Part shown: positions 22,388 through 32,055 of the stretch, in pieces
How positions within the stretch are numbered: position 1 is the stretch's first letter
How the letters are laid out: the number at the start of each line of letters is the position of its first letter
NCBI GenBank assembly: GCA_964496575.1
Contig: CAZCAC010000052.1
Coordinates: 1 to 53,789 of the forward strand
DNA: 53,789 nt
DNA from: CAZCAC01 sp964496575
GTDB lineage: Bacteria > Planctomycetota > UBA1135 > GCA-002686595
Direction of reading: 5' to 3'
Program-made: the position numbers and the translations under genes
The notes under the pieces: model-generated
Seen by the model: only the letters and a program-made list of their open reading frames with translations
Databases searched by the model: none
Told to the model about the DNA's origin: nothing

Positions 22388-23527
22388 TCAGCAGCGGAAC
22401 TCTCGCACGACGTCGATCACGTACCTCTGCTCCTCGGCGGAGAGCCCGTCGTAGAGGGGCAGGCGGACCAGCTTCTCGCAGATCTCCTCGGTCACCGGGC
22501 AATCCCCCTCGGCGCCGCCGAGGCGTCGCCCCACCTCGGAGAGGTGCAGCGGAAGGTAGTGGAACACCGCCGAGACGCCGCGATCGCGGGTGAACTCGAT
22601 GAAGGCGTTGCGGCTCGAGTCGGTGGGGAAGAGGAGGTGGAAGGTGTGGTAGGAGGACTCGACGTGCTCGGGGATCACCGGCGTCTCGATCCCCTGTGCC
22701 TTCGCCCACTCGTCCAGCTCCGCGGCGTAGCGCTCCCAGAGCACCCGCCGCCGCCCCTGGATCTCGCCGAGCCGCTCCAGCTGCCCCCACAGGTAGGCGG
22801 CGAGGATGTCGGACATCCCGTTGCTCGAGCCGAGGTCGACCCAGGTGTACTTGTCCACCACCCCGCGCAGGAAGCGGGCGCGGTCGGTTCCCTTCTCCAG
22901 GATGATCTCGGCGCGCTCGACCAGCTCGGGGTCGTTGATCACCAGCGCCCCGCCCTCGCCGCAGGTGAGGTTCTTGGTCTCGTGGAAGCTCAGCGCGGCC
23001 AGGGCGCCGAAGGTCCCCAGGTGTCGTCCGCGGTACTTGCCGCAGAGGCCGACCGCGTTGTCCTCGACCAGCGGCACCCAGCGTTGCGCCGCGAGCTCGA
23101 CCAGCTCGTCGAGGTCGCATCCGGAGCCCGTGTAGTGCAGGGCCACGATCCCCTTCGTCCGATCGGTGATCTTCGCGCGCACGTCCTCGACGTCGAGGTT
23201 GAGGCTCTCCCGGTCGACGTCGACGAACACCGGCTTCGCCTCGCGCATCAGGAAGGCGCTGGCGGTGGTGACGAAGGCGAAGGAGGGCACCAGGATCTCG
23301 TCCCCTTCACCGACCTCGAGCAGGAGCGCGCACATCTCCAGCGCGGCGGTGCAGGAGGTGGTGAGCAGGACCCGCGGCGCGCCGAGCAGCTCCTCCAGCA
23401 TCGCCGAGCACTTCCGGGAGAAGGCCCCGTTACTGGACAAGTGGCCCGACTCGATCGCTTCGGTGACGTAGCGCAGCTCGTCACCGACGAGCGCGGCGCG
23501 GTTGAAGGGGATGCGGGGCTGGGGCAT
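22388..23527 (-). CDS. WecE/RffA-like sugar aminotransferase
   Basis: This DegT/DnrJ/EryC1 family PLP enzyme carries SFHETKNLTCGEGGAL, the lysine region characteristic of RffA/WecE, which converts dTDP-4-keto-6-deoxyglucose to dTDP-4-amino-4,6-dideoxygalactose. Other signatures are LLTTSCTAALEM and LVEDNAVGLCGKYRG. I chose the ATG at 23527 (379 residues) because MPQPRIPFNRAALVG aligns with the usual N terminus. ATGs at 23557 and 23587 are also in frame and no start has a clear ribosome site. With the following glycosyltransferase it suggests surface amino-sugar assembly. Confidence 0.83.
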   Translation of the reverse strand: MPQPRIPFNRAALVGDELRYVTEAIESGHLSSNGAFSRKCSAMLEELLGAPRVLLTTSCTAALEMCALLLEVGEGDEILVPSFAFVTTASAFLMREAKPVFVDVDRESLNLDVEDVRAKITDRTKGIVALHYTGSGCDLDELVELAAQRWVPLVEDNAVGLCGKYRGRHLGTFGALAALSFHETKNLTCGEGGALVINDPELVERAEIILEKGTDRARFLRGVVDKYTWVDLGSSNGMSDILAAYLWGQLERLGEIQGRRRVLWERYAAELDEWAKAQGIETPVIPEHVESSYHTFHLLFPTDSSRNAFIEFTRDRGVSAVFHYLPLHLSEVGRRLGGAEGDCPVTEEICEKLVRLPLYDGLSAEEQRYVIDVVREFRC

Positions 23528-23757
23528 TGCGGAGCGGACGGTCGAATCGGTTCCCATATGGAAATCGAATCGGTGGTCCACGGCCACTCCGTTCCTGACA
23601 ATATCCGAACCGCGGCGGCTCCCCGGCCGCGTGATTGGATGCGATCATGGGCGGATTCGGCCCACCTCGACCCGGAGCGCCTGTTCCTGAGGATCGCGCG
23701 GGGGGCGATGGCCAGGATCGGGGGACTGACGGAGCTGGTCGGCGGGCCCGTGGTCTT

Positions 23758-23884
23758 GACGCAGAGGAAGCAGAGGACGCGGTGGTTTCACGCAGAACTC
23801 ACTGCGATCTCTGCTCCCTCTGCGCCGCTTCGGTTCTCGGCGAGCTCTGCGTGAAACCACCGCGTCCTCCGTCTCCTCTGCGTC
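23758..23884. repeat. Imperfect 39-bp inverted repeat
   Basis: Arms at 23758-23796 and 23846-23884 pair at 36 of 39 positions around a 49-base loop. The loop carries CTCTGCTCCCTCTG and CGGCGAGC blocks shared with bases 50-115. The whole interval 23528-23926 has no convincing gene; open frames through it are short and unlike known proteins. The element lies between two minus-strand genes, so it may also act on transcription into the aminotransferase operon. Confidence 0.75.
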
Positions 23885-23926
23885 CCGATCCTCAGTCAGT
23901 CGAGTATTACCGGGACTCAGCTCCCC

Positions 23927-24781
23927 TCACCTCCCCCCGAGGCGACGCAACCGGTCGGTCACGTCCTCGCGCAGCCGCTCGATGAACCCCGTCGTGTAGT
24001 CGATCACCGAACCCTCGGAGCCGTTCACCAGCGGCGTCAGGTCGAGCGCCCACGAGAGTCCCTGCACCTCGTCGACCTCGTGCGAGGCGAACATCGTCGC
24101 GTTGGCGCGCCGCCGCCCGGCGAAAGCGAGGTCGTAGCGCTTGCCGCCGACGAGCTGCGAGTCGAAAACGCCCGCCAGGGCGTTGGCCAGGCTCTCGTGC
24201 TCGTCGACTCGCAGGACCACCTTGTCCTCGTCGAGCAGCCAGTCGAGATCGCGCCACACCTCGCAGCCGAGGACTTGCTCCGGCCGCTCGCTCGCGGGGA
24301 GCGAGCGCAGCGCCTCGATCGCCCGCACCGTGCAGGCGACGTGGGTGTCGTGCTTGTCGGCGGGGTTGTGCAGGTACACCACGCGTGGCCGGCAGGCCTC
24401 GAGGATCGCTCGCAGGTCCGCGGTCACGGCAGCCTCGCTCGGGTCCTTGACGCGCGAGCTGGGCCAGGCGAGCTGGATCTCGGCGGAGTACTCGCCCAGG
24501 TAGGCGGCCTTGCGCTGCTCGCGGCGGCGTACCTGCATCATCTCCGCGTCGCTGTACTCGGCGTAGGGCCCGCTCCGCGCGCTGCCGCCGCCGTCGGTGA
24601 CGGCGACTCCGGTGAACCACTCATCGCTGCTGCCGAAGCAAGCGACGATCCCGTGGTAGGCCATGAACTCCTGGTCGTCCTGGTGAGCGCCGATGCACAG
24701 GTGTGTGGTGCGCTCGAGCGCTTCGGGCAGCGGGGTCTCGTCGGGGACGAACAGGTCCGCGTCGGGGTTTTGGAGCTTCAT
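23927..24781 (-). CDS. PIG-L/LmbE-family N-deacetylase
   Basis: The 284-residue protein has the zinc-binding AHQDDQE motif (33-38; the usual form is AHPDDxE) and the later HDTHVACT His motif. This family removes acetyl groups from N-acetylglucosamine-containing substrates. It follows the ROK-like kinase gene by 18 bases, and the pair suggests breakdown or recycling of an N-acetyl amino sugar. The Q in place of P in the metal motif occurs in part of the family. The ATG at 24781 is well placed after the kinase stop. Confidence 0.85.
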   Translation of the reverse strand: MKLQNPDADLFVPDETPLPEALERTTHLCIGAHQDDQEFMAYHGIVACFGSSDEWFTGVAVTDGGGSARSGPYAEYSDAEMMQVRRREQRKAAYLGEYSAEIQLAWPSSRVKDPSEAAVTADLRAILEACRPRVVYLHNPADKHDTHVACTVRAIEALRSLPASERPEQVLGCEVWRDLDWLLDEDKVVLRVDEHESLANALAGVFDSQLVGGKRYDLAFAGRRRANATMFASHEVDEVQGLSWALDLTPLVNGSEGSVIDYTTGFIERLREDVTDRLRRLGGR

Positions 24782-24799
24782 CGGTGTTCTCGGGAGGGC

Positions 24800-26203
24800 T
24801 CAACCTATCCGCGGCAGGCTGCCCGCCGCGATCGCCTGGCCGTGGCGCTTGTCCTGCTCGTTCGGGGTGCGCAGGCTGATCCTCCCGGCAAGCCCGGGGA
24901 ACTCCTCGCGCAGGAGCACCTCCGCCGTCCGGATGATCACCTCGCCTCCCTCTCCGGAGGTGACCCGGCCGAGGATCAGCAAGTTGCGCAGGTCGTAGAA
25001 CTCCGCGTAGTGGGCAATCGAGTAGCCGAAGCAGACGCCGATGGTGCGGAAGAGGCTCGCCGCGCGCGCGTCGCCGGCCGCCATCAACTTCTGCACCTCG
25101 ACGAGTCGCTCGGCGAAGGGCATCTCGTCCGGCAGCTCGATCCCCGCGAGCGGGGCGAGGCGGGCCACTCCCTGCTGCGAGAAGTACTGCACCCCGCAAC
25201 CGAGGTCGCCCGACCACTCGTCGGCGGGCGCGCCCTCGCGGTAGTCGATCGGCGCGAAGGCCAGCTCGTTGATCCCCGCGGTGATCCGCCCCTCGGGGTC
25301 GCAGTAGCCGGCGGCCAGGCTGGTGCCCATCGAGATCCCCAGCAGCGCGCCTTCACCCAGTGACATCGAGCCGGCGAGCGCAGTGACCTCGCCGTCGTTG
25401 ACCACCTCGAAGGGCACGTCGCCCCACGCTTCCTTCAGCCGGAAGAAGATGCGGCGCACCGAGCGCTCGAAGTCCTCGTCGGAGACCCCGCGGAAGAGCG
25501 AGGCGACCCGCACCTCGTTGCCGACGTAGATCCCCGCCGCGCTGCCCCCGATGGCGTCGACGCGCGGGAGCTTCGCCGCGGCGCGTTCGAGCGTATCCTG
25601 GATTCCGGCGTAGTGGTACTCGGGGTCCTTCTCGAAGTACGGCTTCCAGGCGATCTCCTCGGAGTACACCACCCTGCCGTCGATCAGCGCCGCCCCCTTG
25701 CGATCGCTGCCGCCGAGGTCGAAGCCGATGCGGCAGCCGTCGAGATTGCGCCCCAGGGCGACCGAGGTGGCAGAGGCCTCGGGGACCTCCTCGAGCGAGC
25801 AGGCGATCACCTGCAGCGGCTCGCCGAACATCTTCACGCCGATGATCGAGTCGTCGAAGGCGCGCTCCCCGGAGGGGGAGTAGGCGCGGGCGAGCGCCGC
25901 GGCGACCTCGGGTGCGCCGCCGACGTGGATCCGCGAGCCGCCGCGCATCCAGAGGAACGCCTTCACCAGGCGCTCGACGTAGCGCTCGTTGAGCGCGTCG
26001 CTCTCCCCACCGGCGGCCAGGATCCTGGAACCCTCGTGCACGAAGGTGGTGCCGTCGGAGCGCGAGATGGCCAGTCGTAGCGGTCGGGAGGCGGGGTCCG
26101 CCGCGACGCGCTGCTCGAACGCCCGGTTCCAGAGGAGGGCGGGGACGAACTCGGGGTCCAGCTCGGGCCGGGTCGGGACTTCGACGGGGAGGGAGGCGGT
26201 CAT
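24800..26203 (-). CDS. ROK-like ASKHA sugar kinase
   Basis: The 467-residue protein has the ASKHA ATP-binding pattern: phosphate-1 loop GFDLGGSDRKGAALIDG, VEVVNDGEVTAL and phosphate-2 loop GISMGTSLAAGY. These resemble ROK sugar kinases, but it is about 150 residues longer because of an N-terminal extension (1-150). The CxCGxxGC zinc motif of classic ROK proteins is not obvious; a GDLGCGVQYF stretch is in that area. Operonic with the PIG-L deacetylase, it probably phosphorylates a sugar or amino sugar. The start at 26203 faces the divergent peptidase gene across a 120-base promoter region. Confidence 0.72.
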   Translation of the reverse strand: MTASLPVEVPTRPELDPEFVPALLWNRAFEQRVAADPASRPLRLAISRSDGTTFVHEGSRILAAGGESDALNERYVERLVKAFLWMRGGSRIHVGGAPEVAAALARAYSPSGERAFDDSIIGVKMFGEPLQVIACSLEEVPEASATSVALGRNLDGCRIGFDLGGSDRKGAALIDGRVVYSEEIAWKPYFEKDPEYHYAGIQDTLERAAAKLPRVDAIGGSAAGIYVGNEVRVASLFRGVSDEDFERSVRRIFFRLKEAWGDVPFEVVNDGEVTALAGSMSLGEGALLGISMGTSLAAGYCDPEGRITAGINELAFAPIDYREGAPADEWSGDLGCGVQYFSQQGVARLAPLAGIELPDEMPFAERLVEVQKLMAAGDARAASLFRTIGVCFGYSIAHYAEFYDLRNLLILGRVTSGEGGEVIIRTAEVLLREEFPGLAGRISLRTPNEQDKRHGQAIAAGSLPRIG

Positions 26204-26323
26204 CGCGGCTGGGGGGCGCTCGACGGAGGGGGGGTGGGCAGACGCGCGGAGAGCTTAACCTCGAGCGCCGCGCGCGAAGCTCGAAATTCCCCCGGTGTGA
26301 ACCGGTCGATATGATCGCGCGCC

Positions 26324-28603
26324 ATGAAGATCCCCCGCCTGCTCCTCCTCGCCTCGCTCACCCTCGCGCTCTCCTGCGCCTCCACCTCTGCTCCACCGGC
26401 GGGGGTGGGCGGCGGCGTCGCCCTGACCCTGGAGACGCTCATCACCGAGCCGGGCCTTCGCCCGGAGGGGTTCGGGCCTGCGCGCTGGCTCGAGGACGGG
26501 ACGGGCTACACGGCCCTGGAGATCTCCGACGAGGCGGTCGGCGGCCGCGACATCGTCCGCTACGACCCCGCGACCGGCGCCAGTGAGGTCCTGGTGCCCG
26601 CCTCGCGGCTCGTGCCCGGGGAAGGAGAAGGACCGCTCCACATCGCCGACTACTCGTGGTCGAGCGACCGCGGGAAGGTGCTGATCTTCACCAATACCCG
26701 GCGCGTCTGGCGCTATCACACGCGAGGGGACTACTGGGTGCTGGACCTCTCGAGCGGCGTGCTGCAGCAGCTCGGCCGAGAGCTCGAGCCGGCGACGATG
26801 ATGTTCGCCAAGTTCTCACCCGACGCGAGCCGGGTGGCCTACGTGCAGGCGAACGACATCCGCGTCGAGGAGCTGGCGACCGGCGAGGTCACCCGGCTGA
26901 CCCACGACGGCTCGGAGACGATCATCAACGGCACCTTCGACTGGGTCTACGAGGAGGAATTCCACGTGAGGGACGGCTTCCGCTGGAGCCCCGACGGCGA
27001 GCGGATCGCCTACTGGCAGCTCGACGCGGAAGGAGTCGGCGTCTTCAACCTGATCGACTTCACCGCCGGTCTCTACTCGGAGGTGATCCCGGTCCAGTAC
27101 CCCAAGGTCGGCACCACCAACTCCGCCTGTCGCGTCGGCGTGGTCGCGAGCGACGGGGGCGAGACGCACTGGCTCGAGGTCGAGGGGGACCCGCGAGAGA
27201 ACTACATCGCCAGGATGGAGTGGGCGGCGAGCTCACACGAGCTCGTGCTGCAGCAGCTCAACCGGCTGCAGAACGAGAACCGCGTCCTGCTGGCGGACGC
27301 GCGTACCGGGGCGGTTCATACCGTCCTGACCGAGCGCGACGAAGCGTGGACCGACGTGGTCGACGACCTGCGCTGGTTCGATGGTGGGGCGCGCTTCACC
27401 TGGGTCAGCGAGCGGGAGGGGTGGCGGCACGTCTACCTCGTCTCGCGCGACGGCAGCGAGGTCTCGCCCGTCACCACCGCGCCGCACGATCTGATGTCGA
27501 TCGTCGACATCGACGAGGAGGGGGGCTGGCTCCACTACATCGCCTCTCCCGACGACGCGACGCAGCGCTACCTCTACCGGATCGCGCTCGACGGCGACGG
27601 CGAGGCGCAGCGGCTGACCCCCGCCGACCAGCCGGGAACGCACGCGTACCAGGTCTCCCCGGGGGCGCGTTGGGCGATCCACACCTGGTCGGCGGCGGGC
27701 CGGCCGCCGGTGATCGACCTGGTCAGCCTGCCCGAGCACCGCAGCGTACGGGTGCTGGTCGACAACGCCGCGCTGGCGGAGTGGCACGGCCAGCTGGCGC
27801 GTGGGACCTTCGAGTTCTTCCGCGTGGAGGTGGAGCCGGGGGTGCCCCTCGACGGCTGGTGCATGAAGCCGCCCGACTTCGATCCGGCGCGGCGCTATCC
27901 GCTGCTCATCCACGTCTACGGGGAACCAGCCGGGGCCACGGTTAACGACCGCTGGGGCGGCGAGTACTACCTCTGGCACCTGATGCTGACCCAGCTGGGC
28001 TACGTGGTGATCAGCATCGACAACCGCGGCACGCGCGTGCCGCGCGGGCGGGAGTTCCGCAAGTCGATCTACCGCCAGATCGGCATCCTCGCCTCCCGCG
28101 ATCAGGCGGAGGCGTTGCGCGTGCTGATGCGGCGCTGGCCCTGGATCGACGCGGAGCGGATCGGCATCTGGGGCTGGAGCGGCGGGGGCTCGATGAGCCT
28201 GAATGCGATCCTGCGCTACCGCGAGCTCTATCACACCGCGATGGCGATCGCGCCGGTTCCCAACCAGCTCTACTACGACACCGCCTACCAGGAGCGGTAC
28301 ATGGGACTTCCGGATTCGAATGCACGGGGATACGAGCTGGGCTCACCCGTCACCTTCGCCGATCGCCTGGAGGGGAACCTGCTCCTGATCCACGGCACCG
28401 GCGACGACAACTGCCACTACCAGGGGACCGAGGAGCTGATCGACGCGCTGATCGCGTCGGGGAAGCACTTCACCATGATGGCCTATCCCAACCGTACGCA
28501 CAGCCTCCACGAGGGGGAGGGGACGCGGCGCCACCTGTATCAGCTGCTCACTCGCTACCTCCTCGAGAACTTGCCTCCCGGTGCTCGACCCGCCGCGGAG
28601 TGA
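26324..28603 (+). CDS. Dipeptidyl-peptidase IV-type serine peptidase (S9B), lipoprotein
   Basis: The 759-residue protein starts with a lipoprotein signal ending in LALSC (lipobox Cys18). A beta-propeller follows, with FDWVYEEEF at 205-213, whose glutamates bind the free N terminus of substrates in DPP IV. The alpha/beta-hydrolase domain has Ser619 in GWSGGG, Asp694 in GTGDDNCH and His726 in NRTHSLHEG. The enzyme removes X-Pro dipeptides from peptides, here at the cell envelope. It is followed by a prolyl aminopeptidase gene on the same strand, 106 bases downstream, consistent with proline-peptide use. The nucleophile motif GWSGGG differs slightly from the more common GWSYGG. Confidence 0.93.
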   Translation: MKIPRLLLLASLTLALSCASTSAPPAGVGGGVALTLETLITEPGLRPEGFGPARWLEDGTGYTALEISDEAVGGRDIVRYDPATGASEVLVPASRLVPGEGEGPLHIADYSWSSDRGKVLIFTNTRRVWRYHTRGDYWVLDLSSGVLQQLGRELEPATMMFAKFSPDASRVAYVQANDIRVEELATGEVTRLTHDGSETIINGTFDWVYEEEFHVRDGFRWSPDGERIAYWQLDAEGVGVFNLIDFTAGLYSEVIPVQYPKVGTTNSACRVGVVASDGGETHWLEVEGDPRENYIARMEWAASSHELVLQQLNRLQNENRVLLADARTGAVHTVLTERDEAWTDVVDDLRWFDGGARFTWVSEREGWRHVYLVSRDGSEVSPVTTAPHDLMSIVDIDEEGGWLHYIASPDDATQRYLYRIALDGDGEAQRLTPADQPGTHAYQVSPGARWAIHTWSAAGRPPVIDLVSLPEHRSVRVLVDNAALAEWHGQLARGTFEFFRVEVEPGVPLDGWCMKPPDFDPARRYPLLIHVYGEPAGATVNDRWGGEYYLWHLMLTQLGYVVISIDNRGTRVPRGREFRKSIYRQIGILASRDQAEALRVLMRRWPWIDAERIGIWGWSGGGSMSLNAILRYRELYHTAMAIAPVPNQLYYDTAYQERYMGLPDSNARGYELGSPVTFADRLEGNLLLIHGTGDDNCHYQGTEELIDALIASGKHFTMMAYPNRTHSLHEGEGTRRHLYQLLTRYLLENLPPGARPAAE

Positions 28604-28709
28604 GCGAGGGCGGGAGTAGCGACTTCCTTACGCGCGCTTTTCGGGGCCGGCTTTGCCCCGGTGCGCCGTCGTCGCGATAATCACCTCCATCCACGTACCC
28701 CGGGAGACC

Positions 28710-30095
28710 ATGTTCAACAAGCAGACGTACATCGAGCGAAGGAAGCGCCTCATCGACCAGCTGGAGGGGGGAGTCGTGCTCCTGCCGGGGAACGACGAGT
28801 CCCCGATGAACTACCCCGACAACATCTACCGCTTCCGGCAGGACAGTTCCTTCCTGTACTTCTTCGGGCTCGACGGGCCGAACCTCTGCGGGTTGATCGA
28901 CATCGACGAGGGCAGCTCGATGATCATCGGCGAGGAGCTGACGATCGACGACGTCATCTGGTCGGGGCCGCAGCCCTCGCTGCGGGAGCGGTGCGAGACG
29001 GTCGGGGTCGAGGAGACCTGTCCGACCTCGCGGCTCGGCCAGTACCTCGCCGAGGCCACCGGGCAGGGCCGGGAAGTGCACTACCTGCCGCCGTACCGCG
29101 CCGAGAAGGTGATGCAGCTCGCCGACCTTCTCTGGAGGAACTCGGCGGACGTTCGCGAGGGTCACTCCGTGCCGCTGATCCAGGCGGTCGTCGAGCAGCG
29201 CTCGAAGAAGACCCCCGAGGAGATCGCCGAGATCGAGAAGGCGGTCGACATCTGCCACGAGATGCACACCACCGCGATGCGGCTGGTCGCCCCGGGGAAG
29301 CGCGAGCAGGAGATCGCCGGGGCGATCGAGGGGATCGCCGTGGGGCGGGGCGGGCGTCTCTCCTTCCCGACGATCCTCTCGGTGCACGGCGAGACGTTGC
29401 ACAACCACCACCACGGGAACGTGATGCAGGAGGGGGACATCGCCATCTGCGACGCGGGGGCGGAGTCGCCGATGCACTACGCCGGCGACATCACCCGCAC
29501 CTTGCCGGTCAGCGGGACCTTCACTGCGCGGCAGCGCGATATCTACGAGCTGGTGCTCGCGGCACAGACCCAGGCGATCGAGGCGATGAAGCCGGGTGTC
29601 CTGTACCGCGACGTGCACCGCCTGGCGGCGGAGGTCCTGACCGGCGGCCTGGTCGAGCTGGGCCTGATGAAGGGCGACGTCGGCGAGGCGGTGGAGGCCG
29701 GCGCCCACGCGCTCTTCTTCCCGCACGGTCTCGGCCACCAGGTGGGTCTCGACGTCCACGACATGGAGGGTCTCGGCGAGGACCACGTCGGTTACACGGA
29801 CGAGATCCAGCGCAACCCCCTCTTCGGCTACCGCTCCCTGCGCTTCGGCCGCGCGCTGGAGGCGAGTTTCGTGTTGACCGTCGAGCCGGGCCTCTACTTC
29901 ATCCCCCAGCTGATCGACAAGTGGAAGGGCGAGGGGCTGCACACCGCCTTCATCGACTACGCCGCCCTCGATGGCTACCGCGACTTCGGCGGGGTCCGCA
30001 TCGAGGACGACATCCTGGTCACCGAGACCGGATCCCGCGTCCTGGGAACACCGATCCCGAGGACGGTCGAAGAGGTTGAAGGAGCTATCGGCTGA
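28710..30095 (+). CDS. Xaa-Pro aminopeptidase (M24B)
   Basis: The ATG at 28710 has GGGAGA upstream and gives 461 residues. The N-terminal creatinase-like domain (FRQDSSFLYFFGLDGP) precedes the pita-bread domain. Metal ligands are visible in CDAGAESPMHYAGDITRT (two Asp), HGLGHQVGLDVHD (His), LTVEPGLYF (Glu) and GGVRIEDD (Glu). It releases N-terminal residues preceding proline and is cytosolic (no signal peptide). It complements the DPP IV-type gene upstream. Its stop lies only 9 bases from the converging end of the Sec-protein gene at 30105, once that gene is extended through TGA. Confidence 0.93.
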   Translation: MFNKQTYIERRKRLIDQLEGGVVLLPGNDESPMNYPDNIYRFRQDSSFLYFFGLDGPNLCGLIDIDEGSSMIIGEELTIDDVIWSGPQPSLRERCETVGVEETCPTSRLGQYLAEATGQGREVHYLPPYRAEKVMQLADLLWRNSADVREGHSVPLIQAVVEQRSKKTPEEIAEIEKAVDICHEMHTTAMRLVAPGKREQEIAGAIEGIAVGRGGRLSFPTILSVHGETLHNHHHGNVMQEGDIAICDAGAESPMHYAGDITRTLPVSGTFTARQRDIYELVLAAQTQAIEAMKPGVLYRDVHRLAAEVLTGGLVELGLMKGDVGEAVEAGAHALFFPHGLGHQVGLDVHDMEGLGEDHVGYTDEIQRNPLFGYRSLRFGRALEASFVLTVEPGLYFIPQLIDKWKGEGLHTAFIDYAALDGYRDFGGVRIEDDILVTETGSRVLGTPIPRTVEEVEGAIG

Positions 30096-30104
30096 CGGCT
30101 TTTC

Positions 30105-31562
30105 CTAGAACGGCTTGATCACCCCTTTCGCCCGCTTCGATTCGAACGGTCCAACGGTGAACATGGTCACGATCAGGTACTGCGTCTTGGTCTCCGGGCC
30201 AACCCATGTGGCCGTACAGATGAAACCTCACCCGTACTCGAACCCGCCCTGGGAGACGACCTTGCCCTTGGTGGTGACGATGCGGTAGCGCGGCTCGGCC
30301 GGGTGCTTGCCCGTCGCGTCGAGCTCGATCTCGGTGTTGCCGCCGGCGACGTGCTGGAGGTCGTTGACGATCTCCTGGCCGACGCCGGAGATGCTGAACT
30401 CGACCTCGACGCGGTCGGGCTTCTTCCCGGCGAGCTTCTCGTAGGCCTCGGGGGGCACGATCGCCTCGGGGACGTACGGCTCGCCCATCGGGAACTCGAC
30501 GCTCTTGTTCGCGGCCACCGCTTGCACCGGTGAGCGCGGCGTCGCCGTCGCCGAGAGGTACCACAGGTCGCCTTGCGGGTCCTCGCGGTAGACCTGATAG
30601 CCGGCGAGGCGGTACTCGCCGGGCGGCACGCGCGGCTCGCGACCGGGGCGGTAGAGAACCAGGTACTCGGTGGAGTCCTCACTGGAGAGGAAGAGGCGCG
30701 CCACGCCGGGGGGCAGCTTCACCGTCGCCGTGGCGGCCACTCCGGGAGTCAGGGTGAGCACGCCTCGCTTCGTGTCGATCGCGAGGTCGTAGAGCTCTCC
30801 GCCCAGGGCGAGCTTCGTCCCCACGATGCTGATGTCGTACTCGTCGAGCTTCTCCTCGTCGGTCAGGAACAGGAGATCACCCGTCGCCTCGAAGGCGCGG
30901 TGCGGCTGCTGCACGACGCCGGGCGCGAGGGAGAAGACGTCGTCGAAGCGTCCGTTGATCTGGTCCTCGGCGAGCAGCAGCTGGTGGCTCTTCCCGCCGA
31001 GCTCGAAGCTCCCGGAGAGGCCGCAATTGCCCCCGACGGTGAGCACGAGCTCCTCGACGTCGATCTTCTCGACCTCCTCGCCGATCGAGATCTCCTCGTG
31101 CAGGACCGAGACCTTCAGGCTGTACGGCTGCTCATGCCCGTCGATGTCGAGGGTCAGGTCGACGGCATCGGGCTGGAAGAAGCCGGGGATGCCCAGGCCG
31201 TCGGTCTCGCCGATCGGCTGCTCGTCGGTCAGGTCCCCGTCGCCGTCGGTGTCGAAGCGGAGGCGGTCGTAGAAGGGGGCGCCCGCCACCGTCCGGTCGA
31301 GCACGAAGAGACGCGGCGAACCGCCCAGCTCGGCGAGCGCGAAGGCCGGATCCGCCCCGATGATCTCGGGGAGCTTCCAGTCGCCGGCCGGAGGCTCGGC
31401 GAGGCACTCGAGGGTCAGGTCGCCGCGGTGGTTGAAGGGGGAGTCGGAGTCCTCGACGTCGGGGTAGCGCACGTACTCCAGCGCCACCTCGATGCCCTGG
31501 GCATCGGGGGCGGAGAACGCCGCGCTCGCGAGGGAGCCGGCCAGTACGATCGATCCGCACAT
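30105..31562 (-). CDS. Candidate selenoprotein A: secreted protein with in-frame TGA
   Basis: Reading TGA at 30228-30230 as Sec gives 485 residues with Sec445 and 40 more residues to a TAG. The continuation (after GGFEYG: U-G-F-I-C, then TATW and TVGPFE) aligns with the continuation in the paralog at 32479-33858, which would not happen in non-coding sequence. The UxxxC spacing suggests a redox pair. The N terminus (MCGSIVLAGSLASAAFSA) looks like a short signal; upstream starts are less convincing. An EF-hand-like stretch FDTDGDGDLTDEQ follows near residue 105, then beta-rich modules with PPGEYRL. A hairpin starts 14 bases after the TGA. Function is unknown; family members with Cys in place of U would settle the reading. 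Conventional calling would stop at 30228. Confidence 0.82.
30197..30213 (-). promoter_or_regulatory. Putative bacterial SECIS hairpin (selenoprotein A)
   Basis: On the minus strand, 14 bases after the TGA, GGCCA pairs with TGGCC around the loop CATGGGT. The loop carries ATGG, as in selenoprotein B at the same codon offset. SelB-type SECIS elements lie just inside the coding sequence after UGA with G in a small apical loop. The stem is only 5 bp. Confidence 0.6.
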
Positions 31563-31695
31563 GCTGGTGGTTCGTCTCTTTGGGTTCTGGAGATCCGGGG
31601 GGGGCAGAGCCCCTCCGGCGCTATGCTCCTCCGCCCGTCTCACGGTCCTTCGCCGATGGGGGCGGCCACCGTGACCGCCCGGAAGCTGACTACTG

Positions 31696-32055
31696 TCATG
31701 TCGGGCAGGCACGCTTCTGCGGCGGCGCGGAGCGGTCGTAGTTGGAGTAGATCGCCCCGTCGCGTCGGATCACCCCGGTGAAGGTGGAGTCGATGACCAG
31801 CTGCAGGTCGCTGATGTCCTCGAAGGGGTGGAACTCCAGCACTTCGGCCAGCTCGTCGGCGTCGACGGTCCGGACCGGGACGGTGTGGAAGCACCCGTAG
31901 CCGATCATGGCCAGGCTGATGCAGCCGAAGAAGTACGCCAGGGGATTGAGCCGCGCACTCTCCGCTGCCGGAGGCTCCGGCTCGGGGGGGGAGCCGCCGA
32001 GGCTGGCGAGGCTGCCGGCGATGCTTCCGCAGTTTCCCTTACAGTGGTCTGACAT
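31696..32055 (-). CDS. Small membrane protein upstream of selenoprotein A
   Basis: The ATG at 32055 gives 119 residues; the longer frame upstream is low-complexity and unlikely. The N terminus MSDHCKGNCGS has two close cysteines, followed by a Pro/Glu-rich linker, one membrane helix (PLAYFFGCISLAMIGYGCF) and a soluble tail (VDADELAEVLEFHPFEDISDLQLV). The stop is 133 bases before the selenoprotein A start on the same strand, so cotranscription is plausible. No family is recognised. The two N-terminal cysteines and its location suggest, but do not show, a partner role. Confidence 0.55.
   Translation of the reverse strand: MSDHCKGNCGSIAGSLASLGGSPPEPEPPAAESARLNPLAYFFGCISLAMIGYGCFHTVPVRTVDADELAEVLEFHPFEDISDLQLVIDSTFTGVIRRDGAIYSNYDRSAPPQKRACPT

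Noticed and set aside
31696..31698. TGA stop of the small membrane protein as a possible Sec codon
   Set aside because: The next codons in frame are CAG and TAG, so only one residue would be added and no hairpin fits.
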